Assembly (NCBI GenBank): GCA_027382625.1
Contig: JAJKFJ010021668.1
Location: forward strand, 44,864 to 108,863
Reading direction: 5' to 3'
Origin: Tetmemena sp. SeJ-2015
Lineage: Eukaryota; Ciliophora; Spirotrichea; Sporadotrichida; Oxytrichidae
DNA length: 64,000 nucleotides
The notes beneath the pieces were generated by a model. That model saw only the letters and a list, made by a program, of their open reading frames with translations. It was not told the DNA's origin and did no database searches. This document shows, piece after piece, positions 23,891-37,018 of the stretch. Each line of letters starts with the position of its first letter. Position 1 is the first letter of the stretch. Both the position numbers and the translations under genes were made by a program.

Positions 23891-24623
23891 ATGGCTTAGG
23901 AAAAACTGCACGCCTTTAATTAACTTCTAAAGCCCCTGATAGTCTCTGGGCCAAGTGGTGCTGGCAAGTCTACTCTCATAAATCACTTGCTCTTGACTTA
24001 CCCGCGATACTTCAAGCTTTCAGTATCTTCAACAACCAGACAACCCAGAGCAGGAGAGATGCATGCTAGAGATTACTTTTTCGTAGATAAAGAGCACTTT
24101 GAATAAGTAAGTGGTTCATCATATGAGTTTAAGGTGATTGAAGAATTATTGCGTAGGATGTGAAGTTGGGTCAGTTTTTGGAGAGCAACTTTGTGCATGG
24201 TAATTGGTATGGTACTAATAGGAACCAAGTTCTCGAAGTGCAGAGAGAGGGCAAAGTTTGCGTGTTGGATATGTAAGCTTCCTAACTTCTCTGAAACTGC
24301 TTTGTAGAGATGTGAAAGGAGCAAGAGACATTAGTAAATCAGGTATAGAATGTATAGTATCTATTTTATTTTGATGCAACTTCATTTTTGTGAAGACACC
24401 TACACTTGAAGACTTGAGGCAAAGGCTTATTGCTAGAAAAACTGAAACTGAGGAAAGCTTAGCGAAGAGATTAGCAAATGCAGAGAAAGAAATTAAGTTA
24501 GCAGAGGAATTGGGAATTTATGAAAAGACATTTTTGAATGGAGCTGATAGAGAACAGTTCATTCTCAACACTGAAGATTACATAATCAAGGACTTATATA
24601 AAGACTGGAAAATTAAACAATGA
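23891..24623 (+). CDS. Guanylate kinase
   Basis: ATG 23891 (MAQEKLHAFNQLLK) to TGA 24621-24623. Converts GMP and ATP to GDP and ADP. P-loop [13 protein letters not shown]-binding [10 protein letters not shown] and RDYFFV near 24030-24080; [17 protein letters not shown] near 24180-24240; LDMQ followed, after an interruption, by [13 protein letters not shown]; and the C-terminal [27 protein letters not shown] with the conserved lid sequence. Interruptions at about 24106-24175 (a GT-AG intron plus an IES) and 24275-24310 restore the family order when skipped. Length after removal, about 200 residues, matches the family. Confidence 0.9.
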
Positions 24624-24977
24624 GAGGGTATAGATTCATTGATTTCTTTTTCTTTTAATTTATTCATAATAGTTTCTCAATATGGAGAAATTTTAAAAAT
24701 GGTATCCTAAAATTAAATAAGTATAGCTGCTTTGTGTTACAATTTTGCGCTTTGTTTCTAAACTAGTTTAGGTGAGCCTATTTATGTTACTTGGTTGTTG
24801 GAGTGAATTTCATTTACATTTATTTATATTATTCTTAATGATTATTATTCTAGCATTGTAGAAACTTCTTAATTTATTATAATTCTTCCTAGTCGGTTTA
24901 ATTGACCGAGGTTGTTAAATTGCTAACTCCAATTAATTTGGGAGTGTGAAAAAGTGACATCAGCTTTTTCATCTTAT
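24624..24977. other. Intergenic spacer
   Basis: About 350 bp, strongly AT-rich, between the 3' ends of convergent genes. No coding, RNA or repeat signal seen. Confidence 0.5.
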
Positions 24978-26663
24978 TCACTGTTCCTTCTCTAATAGAG
25001 GTGGCTTAGAGATTTTTAAGCTACTTAGACTCTTGGTCTAGAACACTTAATCCCAAAGTTTACTCGACACACCAAAACCTTAAGTGCCATCGCGGTAGTG
25101 ATGCTGCATGTGGTATGCCTTCAAATTTTGGAAGTACGCCATTTTTGGAGATTTTAAAATTGCAAATGCAAAAAGAGATTATGAATAAATGGAGATGAAT
25201 GGTGTTCCCAATAATGGATCATGTCGTAGCTCAGATACCCCGTTATAAATCTAAAATAATTCAATACAATAGATAGTATATTAATAAATCCTCCCAAAAG
25301 GATGCCTGTCATTTCTTAGTTAAATAAGTATCCGAAGATGGGCCTTGCTATTCAAAATAATAATACCACACTAAATCATTATTCCATACATTATGAACAT
25401 GCCGTAGATGACTGGAACTAGCAGTCTGTGCCTGTCCATTGGAAATGCGTGGTGAACTCCGTGCATCGCAAAGTGTCTCGCTAAAGCCCAGGGGTGGTCT
25501 GGCAACCAATATTACTCTGAGTGGAAGATAAATCTATGTAAAAGGTACTCAGAGATTGTCCAAATCAGGAACCCAAGTCCGAAATATAGTAATGAGCTTT
25601 ACATATCAGTCTGCTACTCAAAGAAAGTGTGGTAAATCAGAGGGCCAGTATAACTGAGAGGGATGTACCACCATTTAGTGAGAGTTAAGTATTCTTAGAA
25701 GTCGCTTTCGTAAAGTCTGATATCCCTAACAGGATTAATCAGATGCTTATAGGTTACGATTGTCGTTAATTAGGTAGGTTGTAGAAAGCAGAGATAAATG
25801 AATGCAAGTGATAAGATATATGAATAAAGCTCAAGGAACTCTTGGAGGAAGTGAAAGTCAACTCCATCTTTGTTTTTAAATGTTTTTGAATTAATCTTGA
25901 ATTAATAATTCTAAGTCGAGGTGGCAGCCACCTTTAATTAAAAAGTGGTCGATTAAAATTTAAGAGATTGGAGTGGCTGGCGATTAATTTTTAATATGAT
26001 CAGTTGTTTGAGTGATTAGTTTAATTAATTAAGAATTCGCTGACTCGTCTTCTGGCACTAGTGCTGTACTACTACTACTACTACTCTCCCCCCTCATAGA
26101 ACCAGTCAGCGAAATAATCTTCAACTTGTATTAAGTTATTCTACTTCCGCAATTAACTTCCATCTTGAGCTATTAGGTTCATTTATGAACTATAGGTACT
26201 CCACTTTAGTAGGCCTCTGAGCAAGTAGTTAAGGGTAGAGTGCTTTGGAGTAATCGAAAGTGAGAGCTGAAGTAAGCTCTGCTCCGTCCATACTCACTGG
26301 ATTAATCAATGGACTTTTTTCGGATTTGGTTTCATCCTCAGAAGTTTCATCAGTACTTTGGTTGAGACTGTTTTCTGGGGATGAAAGCACTCCAACTCTT
26401 GGGAAGTCTTTGAAGTGTAATTTTGCACCACGTGTGTGGCCCACTTCCTCAAAAGCCTCGTCTATTATTTTAAAATTAAAAAGAATTTATTAGTTAATGT
26501 CTATTGACTTGCCGAAGTATGGTTCTAGAATCTGGGAGCCCCCAGGATGCAAGCCCACATATGCTCCAATATCATAGACTATTCCCTGGAAGATGACAAC
26601 TTTCCTGGCCTTTTCTTGGTAGAGTTCAAAGACTTATCTTTCACTAGTGAAGTTTGTTTGCAT
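24978..26663 (-). CDS. Fatty acid 2-hydroxylase with cytochrome b5 domain, copy 2
   Basis: From ATG 26663-26661 (MQTNFTSERQVFELYQEKARK) to TGA 24980-24978. Cytochrome b5 heme motif LHPGGSQILEPYFGK; then an acidic Ser/Glu insertion (STDETSEDETKSEKSP) absent from copy 1. Hydroxylase histidine boxes: EYLLHRFIFH, DHPWALARHFAMHGVHHAFP and AYHMQHHYRDGT. Between QFINEPN (about 26160) and KHLINPVRDIRLYESDF (about 25745) lies roughly 400 bp that does not encode family sequence, probably IES, with a TAC microsatellite. Further IESs occur near 25150-25250 and 25300-25390. The C-terminal tail (SLSSLKISKPP) is longer than in copy 1. Confidence 0.85.
26067..26085. repeat. (TAC)n microsatellite
   Basis: About six tandem TAC units beside a C-rich run, inside the non-conserved gap of FA2H copy 2, so probably in eliminated DNA. 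Confidence 0.7.
26460..26505 (-). other. IES in FA2H copy 2, pointer AATAGAC
   Basis: GTCTATT on + (AATAGAC on the coding strand) at 26460-26466 and 26499-26505. Removing 39 bp joins EPYFGKSID to EAFEEVGHTRG in frame. Confidence 0.8.
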
Positions 26664-27230
26664 TTGGCTGTTAGGAATTGAGAAATTTCTCAGTAGTTAG
26701 AAATTGATATTAGAGAGCGAAACTATTTAATTTATATTGGAATCACTAGCAAGATTCAAATATAAAAACTTAAAAGAATAACATTTTATTTTAATTGCAT
26801 TTATTAATGTTATTTTAAAGAGTAATTATTCCTCCTAACTCCAATTATTTTGAGAGGGTTATTTTAAGCTTTATTTGTTTGGTTAATTAACCTATAACTG
26901 AAATTTATTAAATATAATTAGCTTTTCAAAGTAAGAATTGAAGAATACCACAAGTATAGATGATTAAAGCAATTACTAATAATTTAATAGAGTCTCCTTT
27001 AAAAATAATTTGAGTGCTAGAATAAGTAAGTGAGAATAATTCATCAAAGAAAAAAGAAGGAAGCGGAGTGAGATAATTAAAAAAATAATTTTCAAAGTTG
27101 AGATTTAACAGTTAAGAACATGGCGAGTAAATTATTTCTTTCTTTAAAATTCTTCATACTTATACTTTTCTTCAATTGAATTTAATTAATATTAAACATG
27201 TTAAGACATACAAATAAATTTCAAGTAAAG
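26664..27230. other. Intergenic spacer
   Basis: About 570 bp, very AT-rich, with no conserved coding on either strand. It lies between the FA2H copy 2 start and the 3' end of the mannosidase, so it should hold an FA2H promoter. Confidence 0.45.
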
Positions 27231-30200
27231 TGAATGAGAAAAGTCCTAATAACTTGAGGCTTAAGTTCAACTATGAAATCTGATTTGTCTGAAAGAGAAA
27301 ATTCTTAAACTTAAATGCCATCATCCATTGCTTGCCAGCTTTTCTTAAGTGCTTCCCTTATTGATTTTACTTAGCAAAAATATTAATTATACAATTATTT
27401 TATAGTGATAAACTTAATTACCTGTGATCGTGGTCTCTTCTATTCTGAAATTACCTCCAGCGTGATTGTTTGATGTTTAGCTTAAAAGGTGTACAAGGCT
27501 CTTTACATCAATAACACTAGAAGGTGAAATTTCATTATCGAGGTCAAATTTATCGGATATATTCTCTATCCTCAAAATTAATTAACTTAGATTTAATATC
27601 AAAAGCACTTTACTAAGGCTTAATGGGGTCAATTTAATTTTGATATTTGAATCGACACCAACAGAAAGTAACTTACTCTCTTCTAACTGATTATGATAGG
27701 TAGATTTTAGGATTTTGTTTGCATTTTGGCTGTTGCTAGTATTTTAGAAATTGAAGAAATACTGCAGTGGGTCGTCCTGATGGTGTTGCTTAATTCTTTG
27801 CACAGACTTTTCATACTCTCTTGTTGAAGATATGAACAAAGTACTTTTGCAGTTACTACTTTTCCTCTTCCTTACTCATCAGTTTCATTTAGACCCTCGC
27901 CCATACCTCGATAGTCACTCAAGTAAGTTCTTCGCTGCTACATCAATTCGATTCTTCCAGGTTTTAAGACTGAGCCACCTTAAGGACGATCATTCATTAC
28001 AGTCATCTGATTTCCTAGATTATCTCTGATAGCGATTGCTGTGTTATTTATTGAGTGAATAATTTGAGCAACTTATTTTTCTTTTTTATAAAAACAGGAA
28101 TAATGGGATAGTAGTTAATGGTAACATTATTTGTATAGTTTGAGATATTGTAGCTAGACCTGTAGTTTAGAACTCTCTCTTGCATTTCAAGTCCGTTACT
28201 ATCAGTATAGAAAGTCTGATTATAATTAATTGATAAAGCGAATTCTGTATTTATTAAGAAAGATTATTATCGATGTCACTCCAAAAGACTATAGTTACTT
28301 CCTTTCCTTAAGAGCTGAGAGGTATCTCATTTATCCTAACTTCCCATTCTGAAACAGGGCTGTTATAGAAGTATCTGGCCTTTACAACAGCTGAATGATT
28401 ACTAGAGCTATTCCAGAGTACAAAGGTCAATTAATCCATAAAGCCACCTTAATAAAGCGTGATGTTAGCTAGTTTACTGTATCTCAAAGAATCTGTATAA
28501 TTTTCATCATGCCTGAAGATGTATGGACCACTTCTCTAATTATCATCTTGACAAGAAAGCCAGTATCTAACATCAAAAGCGAACTTATAACTGCTATTGT
28601 ATTCTTTCTTATCTACTCTGAACACATATCCATGATTCTAATTAATAATTGTTAAAATTTAGTTTATCTCTTCACCAAGATATGTGAATGTTTCAAAATT
28701 GGTCTCAATAACTGATTCTTCTGCGCTCTTCTTTAATCCGATGTGATGCATGTTAGCAGAGATATCTGTGGACTCATTTGATTATACTCTAATTAGGCCT
28801 GTTTAGAATGGCCCAATTCGGTATTCTACAAAGAGTTAGCAATTATTTATAACCTAGTCATTTGGCTGAGTCTCTGGCTCACAAATAACTGTGGAGTTTT
28901 AGGATTCATATTATCCATTCTCTTAAAATATTAAAAAATTAATAAAACCTCTAGATTAAAAGTAGTAACTGATAACTAGCTAGTATGAACAGCTAATTAG
29001 ACATATTTTTGCTCCATGTTCGATGGGTTATGAACAGTTACTATCATTTTGACACTTTCATTTAAATGATTTCTGATTGGGCAATCTAAGTATGTAGTGT
29101 TTTCTTAAATGCACATCGTCCATTCGTTTTCTATACTTTTTATTTGTGGATCTATATCAGCTACTCTTTCTGCAATTACTTTTGCCAATATTGGATTGTT
29201 TATTTGCATAGCCTTATATAGCTTGAAAGCATAATCATCAGCGACGAACTGCTTCGCTGTTCCAGTAATTGCATCATGATGTTGAGTTACTCCTTGCACA
29301 TCCATCATGGTTGATAATCCCTTGAGGAGCTGTTCTTTTTAGGTATGGGATTTTTTATTGTCTAATAAATGCAGAGAATATAGGAAGGAGGAAGTATGAA
29401 GCAGATGAGAACCACGCCTTATATATTCCTTGTCAGTTGCTCTTGAGGAAAAATATCCAGTCCAATAACTATATTTATCATCGCTGTAAGGCATCATATC
29501 ATCGTATTTGGTCGGCCATTGCAAATTCTCCTAGTATATTGCATCTATATAGTTGGAAGGGGTTGAATACCTTAAAGTTATATCAGGATAACGTTTGTTG
29601 AAATGATGGATGAGAGCGTCTAGCTAGTGGAAATTATGACTAGCTACTTGATACTGGAAATCATCCCCCATCAAGATGATTATTTTCTTCTAAGATTTGT
29701 AATGTTGCCTCCTCTCTTAGATATGATCATAGAAAAGCTAAAGTTTAGTATCTAAGTTGTAAGTCTCTAGTTCAGGGTCATCGATGAGTGCGTCATCTGA
29801 GGACCAGAGATCAAAGTTAAAGCCAGGAGGAGCCGAGTAATGATTGTATAATGCGTGAGTGAAAATTTATGTTGATGTTCCTAGATGCTAGATCTCTGGT
29901 CTCCAAATGAACTCCATCGAAGTTTCATTCAATCGCTTTTCTTTATCTTGATAATCAAGTCTAGCGAAAAACCAGGCATCAAAACCCATCTCTGAGAAGA
30001 GCCTTGCGTTAGCTGTCGAATGTCCGAAAGGGTCTATAGACCTAAAAATTTAGGATTTTGAATTAGAATTTAATCAACCATCCTATCCGTGGCTTGTATC
30101 CAAAAGTTTCATCTAAGAACTTATGGCCCCACAGCATATTTTCAATCATGTCTTCGTAATGAGCGCAGGCTTCATCATGCATACTCCAGCCCGCGTTGAC

Positions 30201-30624
30201 AAACTCAAGCTACCCATCTCTCACAAGCTTTTTGACTTTCTCTTGCATGTGAGAAGATTAATAGCTCCACCACTTTGAAAAGAACTTCATCTCTACATAG
30301 GTAAATTTCTTCGCTGGATCGTTAATCAAAATATAATGTAAATTAGTTATAAGCAAAAATCAACTCTTGTATGACGTTGTCCAGTATAGCCCTAACAATT
30401 GACTTTGACTCTGGTGTGAATTGGCCAGAGAAGTATTGATCAGCTGTTGCAAGCCATCCTACATCATCGTGCGTATGAGGTACTAAATGAACAGTTAATC
30501 TCTCATCGTCTCTTAAAAAGAGTTTCTCCCTTTAACTCTCTGCCCTATATGAGTCAAAACTTTTATTAAATGCTAGTCCAAAGCAGAGAAAAGCTATTAT
30601 AGACACTTATATAGATCTTTTCAT
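27231..30624 (-). CDS. Lysosomal-type alpha-mannosidase (GH38)
   Basis: ATG 30624-30622 gives [19 protein letters not shown], a signal peptide. Next come the GH38 zinc/active-site segment [13 protein letters not shown] and [48 protein letters not shown], and near 29290 [26 protein letters not shown]. The C-terminal beta domain can be followed ([39 protein letters not shown]) to the family-typical end [12 protein letters not shown], with TGA 27233-27231. It removes alpha-mannose from glycoproteins in lysosomes or phagosomes. Several IESs or introns interrupt it (near 27375-27425, 28930-28980, 30050-30075 and 30305-30360). Size fits about 1000 residues. Confidence 0.9.
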
Positions 30625-30753
30625 TTTCAAATTACAAAAGTCATTAAATATCGTAAATTATGTATCAAGATCTAATTCTTGTTAATAATTTGCTAAATTA
30701 ATTAATCTCGATGATGCAGACGGCTTTCTACTCTTAAAAACTTCAACTCAGTC

Positions 30754-31128
30754 ATGGCTTTCTAAAGATAAATGTTAAATAAGAAGAATACCTCTAAGAA
30801 GCTTGATATCTCTTTTCTTATTTAATTTTATTTAGCTCTGATTATATTCAACCAGTCGATGCAATAACTACTAGGTCAAAGCCAGGGTAAAGTTATGCAC
30901 ACCAAGACCTTCTCTTAAAAGCAAGCTGATGGTCGATCCACAAACTAAATCCGCTGCTACTTCGCATTCTAGAAGCATAACTTAAAATCCAAGGAGGAGT
31001 GGGTTTAATTCATCTAGAGTATTTTGGGAGAGTACTTGGAGGGACCCCCATCTTTTGTAGAGATGATGCCTATGGGAGCTATGAAAAATCCATCTCTTGG
31101 TCTCAACTACTCGAGAAGAATAGATTGA
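30754..31128 (+). CDS. Small hypothetical protein
   Basis: Open from ATG 30754 (MAFQRQMLNKKNTSKKLD) to TGA 31126-31128, 124 residues if unbroken. A hydrophobic stretch (SFLIQFYLALIIFNQ) may be real or may be an unrecognised IES at about 30800-30860. The second half looks coding: QIRCYFAFQKHNLKSKEEWVQFIQSILGEYLEGPP and MMPMGAMKNPSLGLNYSRRID. No family recognised. It is divergent from the mannosidase start 130 bp away. Confidence 0.5.
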
Positions 31129-31289
31129 AGTTAATCTTGTCAGATAACCTTTAAATGATTATTGCTTGATTATAAAACTTAGTTTTAATTTTATAAATAT
31201 TTTAAAGGGTACACTTATTTCATTAACTTTCATCATCTAGTTGAAATATATAGCTCTCATGATATTTTAGTAAAAGTGAACGTTTAATT

Positions 31290-33256
31290 ATGAATTCTTA
31301 AATTTCTATTCTGCAGAGTTTTATATCCTCATCTACCGCCAATGATAACAACCAAGCCTCCCTTACCTATACGAAGTCTTAATCAGCTTTGCCTAAGCAA
31401 ATGAGTGGATCTACCTCAGCACCTAATTTAAATAAGCTCTCCAATCATCTGCAAGCCTACGGGGCTTACCTCAAACTTTAAGAAACTCACATAGCTGCAC
31501 ATCCTTACATCCTAGAGGAGCAAGACTTGAATTAAGAATTTTCGCAACAAGAAAAGCTGGAACTATGTGAAGTAGATCAAAGACTAAGGGGAGTTCTATC
31601 CCCAGAGATACTAAGCTCCCGCTTGAGTGAATCATCACTAAGCTAGTAAAACTTGTGCAGTTCAAATTTCAAAATAATTTCTCAGCTCTTGAACCACTAA
31701 TTGAATCAGCTTTCATCGGGTGGAAGCCATGTACAATAGAAGGAAATCAATGTGTCCTCGCTTCTCTTATCTCCTAGAATCAATAATTGCTCTCAAAGAG
31801 TTGAATTTAAAAACTAGAGCATCGAAGAAGCCTCCGAAAATGATATATCTGAGAGCTCTCTGCTTGGCATCTTTGAAAGCAGGTAGAACTTTGAATAGTA
31901 TGAATAGAGGCCAGAGAGGAGAATTGATGTTTCATTCATAAGCGAGGAGAATTCTCAGAAACACAATTAAATGGATTAAGAAGAAGAAAGTGAAGATTAG
32001 TCTCTAGTGCTAGTGAATTCTTCAAACTTATATGGATAGCAGTAAATCAATTAGTCTGTTGCCAGTTAAAGTATTCACGAGAATAAAGAGCAGATCAAAA
32101 GAAGGCAAGTCTCATAGTTGGAAGGTAGAATTGACACAAACTAATCCCAATCTTTCATAAACTTTGAGCCTAATTCCTGTCGTAAAGATCATCCTCAGAG
32201 AGTTTAAGAATATACCTAAAATAATTAGGAAACTTTTCAACAAAAAGAATTCAGAAATTACTAACTGTAGGTTTAAGCCCTTGAGAGAGAAAACTCGGAG
32301 CTAAGAAGGCTTTTGCTGAAACAATTTGAGGTAAATGAGGCAGAGAAAAAGCATAGATAAGATCAATAGACTGTTATTAGCCAATTAATGGCCAGATTAA
32401 ACTCAAACATAGAATCATAAGATAAGAAGATATAAGAAGACTACTCTTAGTTCGATACTTCTGCCATAAGTTTAGATGTCTCTAAAATAGTTGAACAGAG
32501 AAACGGAAAACTAGAGTCACTCCATCTGCAAAGGATTAGAGAATTGGAGGACAAACTATCACAAGCAAGATAGAAAATAGAGAATAACTTATTCGAAGAT
32601 GAACAATTCTTTTTTTATTACGTTTTGTTTTTGAACAGAGCATAATCATTATTAAATTAAGTTTAATCAGATACTTAGAAAACAAGATGAAAAATGGGAA
32701 CCCACTTTAACTTAAGGACAAGAGCAGCTGCTAGGTATTCCTAGTTAGCAAAATTCAGAGTTAATCTCCCTAAAAACTTCAGTCATAGAAATCTTTACCT
32801 AAAAATAGAGACGAAAACTACAATCCAAATTTAAGGAATTCAAATAGCAACTCTTCTAGTTTTAACTTAAGCAAGATTTATTTAAATGAATATTCTTTAT
32901 TTTAAATTAAGTATCAAACAGCTCCCTCAAACCCAAGTCCATCCAACATTAAGCGAATAAAAACCATCCGCTATTTCGATAGCTCCACCTCAAGTTAAAG
33001 TTTTAACACTCAAGACTAGCAGAGCTCCAAGACTCTTAATTTAAATCCTCTCCATTCACATTAATTTTCTAATCTGCAGGAACTTCTAGCATCACAGCGA
33101 GCTAATCTTCTCAAGAAATAAGCCAGCTTGAAAGAAGAACGCTTATAAACTGATTCAGCATCAGAATTATCTTTGTAGAGCACTTCACTCTCAACTAAAA
33201 TAACTTAAAGGAGCTACTAAAACGAAGAAAGCAATTCTAGACCCTTCAAATTATGA
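31290..33256 (+). CDS. Ser/Gln-rich coiled-coil protein
   Basis: ATG 31290 (MNSQISILQSFISSSTANDN) to TGA 33254-33256. A Gln-rich head, an acidic stretch (MDQEEESEDQSLV), then a clear coiled coil at about 32270-32600 (QALERENSELRRLLLKQFEV, EKKHRQDQQTVISQLMARL, LQRIRELEDKLSQARQKIE). After an IES near 32600-32680 it continues as LRKQDEKWEP and a Ser/Asn-rich tail with a second helix (LQELLASQRANLLKKQASLKEERL). Frame shifts near 31670 and 32760 imply further IESs. No family recognised; the architecture suggests a cytoskeletal or centrosomal scaffold. Confidence 0.6.
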
Positions 33257-33629
33257 AACCAATTTATATAAAGAAAGAGATTTTTATCAACTAAGCTAAT
33301 ATTTAATTATTCATTTCATAAATGCTGTTTGCTATTTGAATTAAAATAGAAGAATGCGAATGAAAATGGTTGCTTTTTTAAATAATGAAGTAGTGGTAAG
33401 CAGTATGCTGATCTATAAAGAGAGATTAATTAAATGGTTCTCTTTTATCAGGCTAAGTTATTCTCAATGATTGATTGCAACCTTGAATAAATATTAAGAG
33501 TAATAATTTAAGATTTTATTGCGTGAGCAAATAATTAAATTAGTATTTATTTATTGACATACTTTGAAAATGCAATAGAAAGGATTTTTGCATCAAAATA
33601 TATAAATAAATTAAGAAATTTGAATTTGA
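33257..33629. other. Intergenic spacer
   Basis: About 370 bp of AT-rich sequence between two plus-strand genes. No coding or RNA signal seen. Confidence 0.5.
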
Positions 33630-36600
33630 ATGCATGATAATATAATACTCAGAAGTGATAAACAATCGAGTGCACAGGGATCAGTATTCTACGTGAAGCA
33701 GCTTTCCTAAAAAGAGGGCCAAGAATTCGTCTTGAAAATTGTAAGAACACTACAATCCGCATTTATGAGCATGGATTTTCCTCGCTTTGCGAGCAGTCAA
33801 TGGCTTAATACTTTCATTTTGGCTGACAAAAATATTGATATTTCTTTTTATAAATAGACTTACTTGGGTTAAAACTTTGATAGCTCTATATGTTCATTAC
33901 TCGCAAAGTAATGAGCCCTAATTTTAGCTAAAATAATCTCAATCACTAATAACCCAAAACCATTTACTCATGGCCTCACTCATACAAATTTCTCCTATAG
34001 TGGAGAAATATGCCAAAAATGAGGACATATATTTTAATCATTGATTTATAAGTTCAATGCTATGCCAAAAATAATAATCTATGTTAGGATTATGATTTTT
34101 TAAATAATTTTTTTAAAAGAAAAATTGAATTTATATGAACAATAATCTACCTATTATAGTACAAGCATGACGATAGAAAGTCTTATCTGCTCGAGAAGAG
34201 AGTTCTTGAAGCTGTGAATTCGATCCCTGATGGTAAAGGTGAGTATTTATCTAAAATATTATGGAATGCCATTTACCTAGCTGATGTTCTTCCTCACCAT
34301 ACCTATAGGATTTAAATGTTTTTATAGTTTATTATTATAGGATTCAATATTTGATTTATAAATAAATCAAAAAGGTTTTAATATGTGTACATACTTGGAT
34401 AACTTAGTAATATTTGATATCCTAACAATTTTCACATTTTGTTGTTTTTGTAGCATTCTTTTAATTGATTGAGATCTTTCAAAGTTTTTAATAAGTAATG
34501 AAAACTTTTGCAATTGCTTATATATCTGAGGGTATAATAGGAATTTTTGAATAAGACACAGATCAACTTTTAAATGACAAAAGAAAAATCTTTTGATCGA
34601 GTAATTAATCATTGATTTAAACTTTTCATTCTACTATGATTAAGAGGACTTATTTAATAATTATTAGGATTCCCAAAATTTATATCCGCTAAAGAGGGGC
34701 CAGAAACCTTTGAAATTCTTATTTAGGTACGTTCACTTTACACTTTCTCATTTAAATTTTTGAATCTCTCGTGTGATAATTTAGAGAAGAGTTTTTGTAT
34801 TACCCAGTTACAATTGATCTGGCTTTACAATGATTCATCCATAGAAAAAAACTCACAACTCTGATTTCAAGAATCTAGCTTTTCTAATTTTGATATAATG
34901 AGGAGATTAATAAATAAAAAAGGGGCCACAAAATAACTTAAAATTTATCTTATAGGCTTTGGGACCCAACTTAAGAAGCTTGCAGAAGCAGTGCCCCCAT
35001 CGCAAATTCAGCAAGCCAACCGTCTTCAAACTAATAATTCAAATTGTAAGTGGAATACTCAAAATACGAATGGCGTTCTCACTTCCATTTATTTGGTTAA
35101 TTGAAATTATCTCTGCTTTGCCTATACTGGAATGGTTAATTTTATTTATTCTTTCAAAAAACGAGAGAAAAGCTTTAACTTGTTTATCAAGCTCTTAAAC
35201 TTTATATTTGTAGCTTGAGAGATTGAGGGACCTGCACAAACTTGGCTTCGTTCACAACGACTTAAAACTAGAAAATATTCTTGTTGGGCACAAAGATGCG
35301 GATTTAGTGTACCTGAATTCGACTTTGGATTAACTCAAAGCTATCTGACTGATGATGGTATTCATTCAGAGAAGGAGTATGTGCGCAAGTTCTCAGGCAA
35401 TTTCCTATTCGCATCTCTCAACTCCTGCAGAGGCAACAACAAAAGCAGAAGAGACGACGTGGAATCAGTCATGTACATCATGATCTACCTACTTAATGAT
35501 AACTACCTGCCATGGTGCGATATTGAAAAGAAGTATGAGCAAGGCATGGAGTTCAAAGATGTACTCAGAGAAAGACTTGAGATAGAATACACTAAGCGAC
35601 TCTTCTCTATGATTCCGAGTAAGATAAAAGATTGTATAATTAATCTATAGAGGAACTGATTCAGACTCTGAAGAATATTCTCACTCTCAAGTTTGATCAA
35701 GAGCCAGATTACGATGACATAATAAATGCGATCAATAAGACAAAGTAGAACTACCTAGGGCACTCACCATCTGTTGCACATTAATTTGAATGGACTGTAA
35801 AAATATTAATTTTTCTTAATTAGTTTAGGTGAGTATAGCTACGAAGATTTAAAAGAGAATTCAGCAGGAGGATAATAAGTTCGATATCTCTGAATAATAA
35901 AGTTCCATACTTATGAAAGTGTATTTTTGAATGCTCTTTGGAGAAGAACATGCTCAACTTCAAGTCTAAAGTGATATAATCAGGTGAGATGATGAATTTC
36001 TCCCCAGCTCGCTTTAATAACGGAATGGTCTATTCTTCAAAGATGTTTGTGCAGCTTCTTGAGAGTCAAGAGCTCGGAAATCGTTCTCCCTTAAATTTCT
36101 CAAACTGAGCCAAGAGTTAATTTAATACAAGTTATATCAAACACCAAGTTTTTGGGGAGGAAGCTGATAACCCAAATAATCAGCGAGCTCATTCACCACT
36201 CATGAGAGGAAGACTTGATGATATGAGACAGGATGCAGTTGGGAGCTCACCTCCAGTTTCCCAACTGAATAAATTAATTGTCTAAACTTACTTATCTTAA
36301 TGAATATATAAGTTTGGAATGCAGGCCAGGCATCGCCACTCAACAATAACATTCACGCCGCAAAGTAGGCTTTCTAGCAAAAGAGTTCCTCCTTCAAGCG
36401 ATTATCTCAGTTCAGTAAAGCTCAAATGAGTCAGCAAAATAGTAAATAAGCTAGCCACCCATAGTAACTTATTTATTTATTTTTAAAGCAACAAATAAGT
36501 ATTGCCAATCAGAATAATGCCAATAAATTTATGCCCAACTCAGATTCAAATATAATTGTTAATTTATAAGCTCATATTTCTCAGGATAGGCTCTAAATGA

Positions 36601-37018
36601 GGATGAGAGCGACGCAAAATCATTTTCAGAAAAGAATGACGAAAACTTTGAGACCTGTGAAACTTATTTAAAAAAAGATTTTATTTATTATGAAATAGAT
36701 GAAGTGCTAAAAGAAGGTAATTTTTGTATGCAGCACTACGATTTTTCTGCATAGCTCATGAATATTAAAAGCTAATTGGAAGGCGCAGGTTTAAAAGCGT
36801 AGATGCAAGAGCCAATTAACTCTCCTATCTTTAAGACCTTCAAAAACAAAACGATAACTAATAAATAGAGGCTTTATCCTAATAGTTCAAGAGGTGAAAC
36901 CTTCTAGTGTACCAAATAAACCCCTTCGAAAATTGTAACTGTAAAATATAAACTAACCTTCTTAACCTAGCCTTTAAGAGATTTCGAGATTTATAGTTTA
37001 GATAATTTTTCAATTTGA
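33630..37018 (+). CDS. Casein kinase 1-like protein kinase with long Gln/Asn-rich tail
   Basis: ATG 33630 gives MHDNIILRSDKQSSAQGSVFYVKQLS, with a weak glycine loop, and VLKI as the likely ATP lysine. Introns or IESs separate KSYLLEKRVLEAVNSIPDG, GFPKFISAKEGPETFEILI, LGPNLRSLQKQCPHRKFSKPT and LRDLHKLGFVHNDLKLENILVG. Then IDFGL-like DFGLTQSYL, SRRDDVESVMYIMIYLLNDNYLPW and YTKRLFSMIP. The SLNSCRG...SRRDDVES..Y block is diagnostic of the CK1 family. The catalytic loop is HND instead of HRD. One frame slip precedes DFG near 35320. A low-complexity tail (QAFQQKSSSFKRLSQFSKAQMSQQNS, NEDESDAKSFSEKNDENF) ends at TGA 37016-37018. Confidence 0.75.

Noticed and set aside
27832..28029. Plus-strand [17 protein letters not shown] with an apparent signal peptide
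   Set aside because: Antisense to conserved alpha-mannosidase coding sequence.
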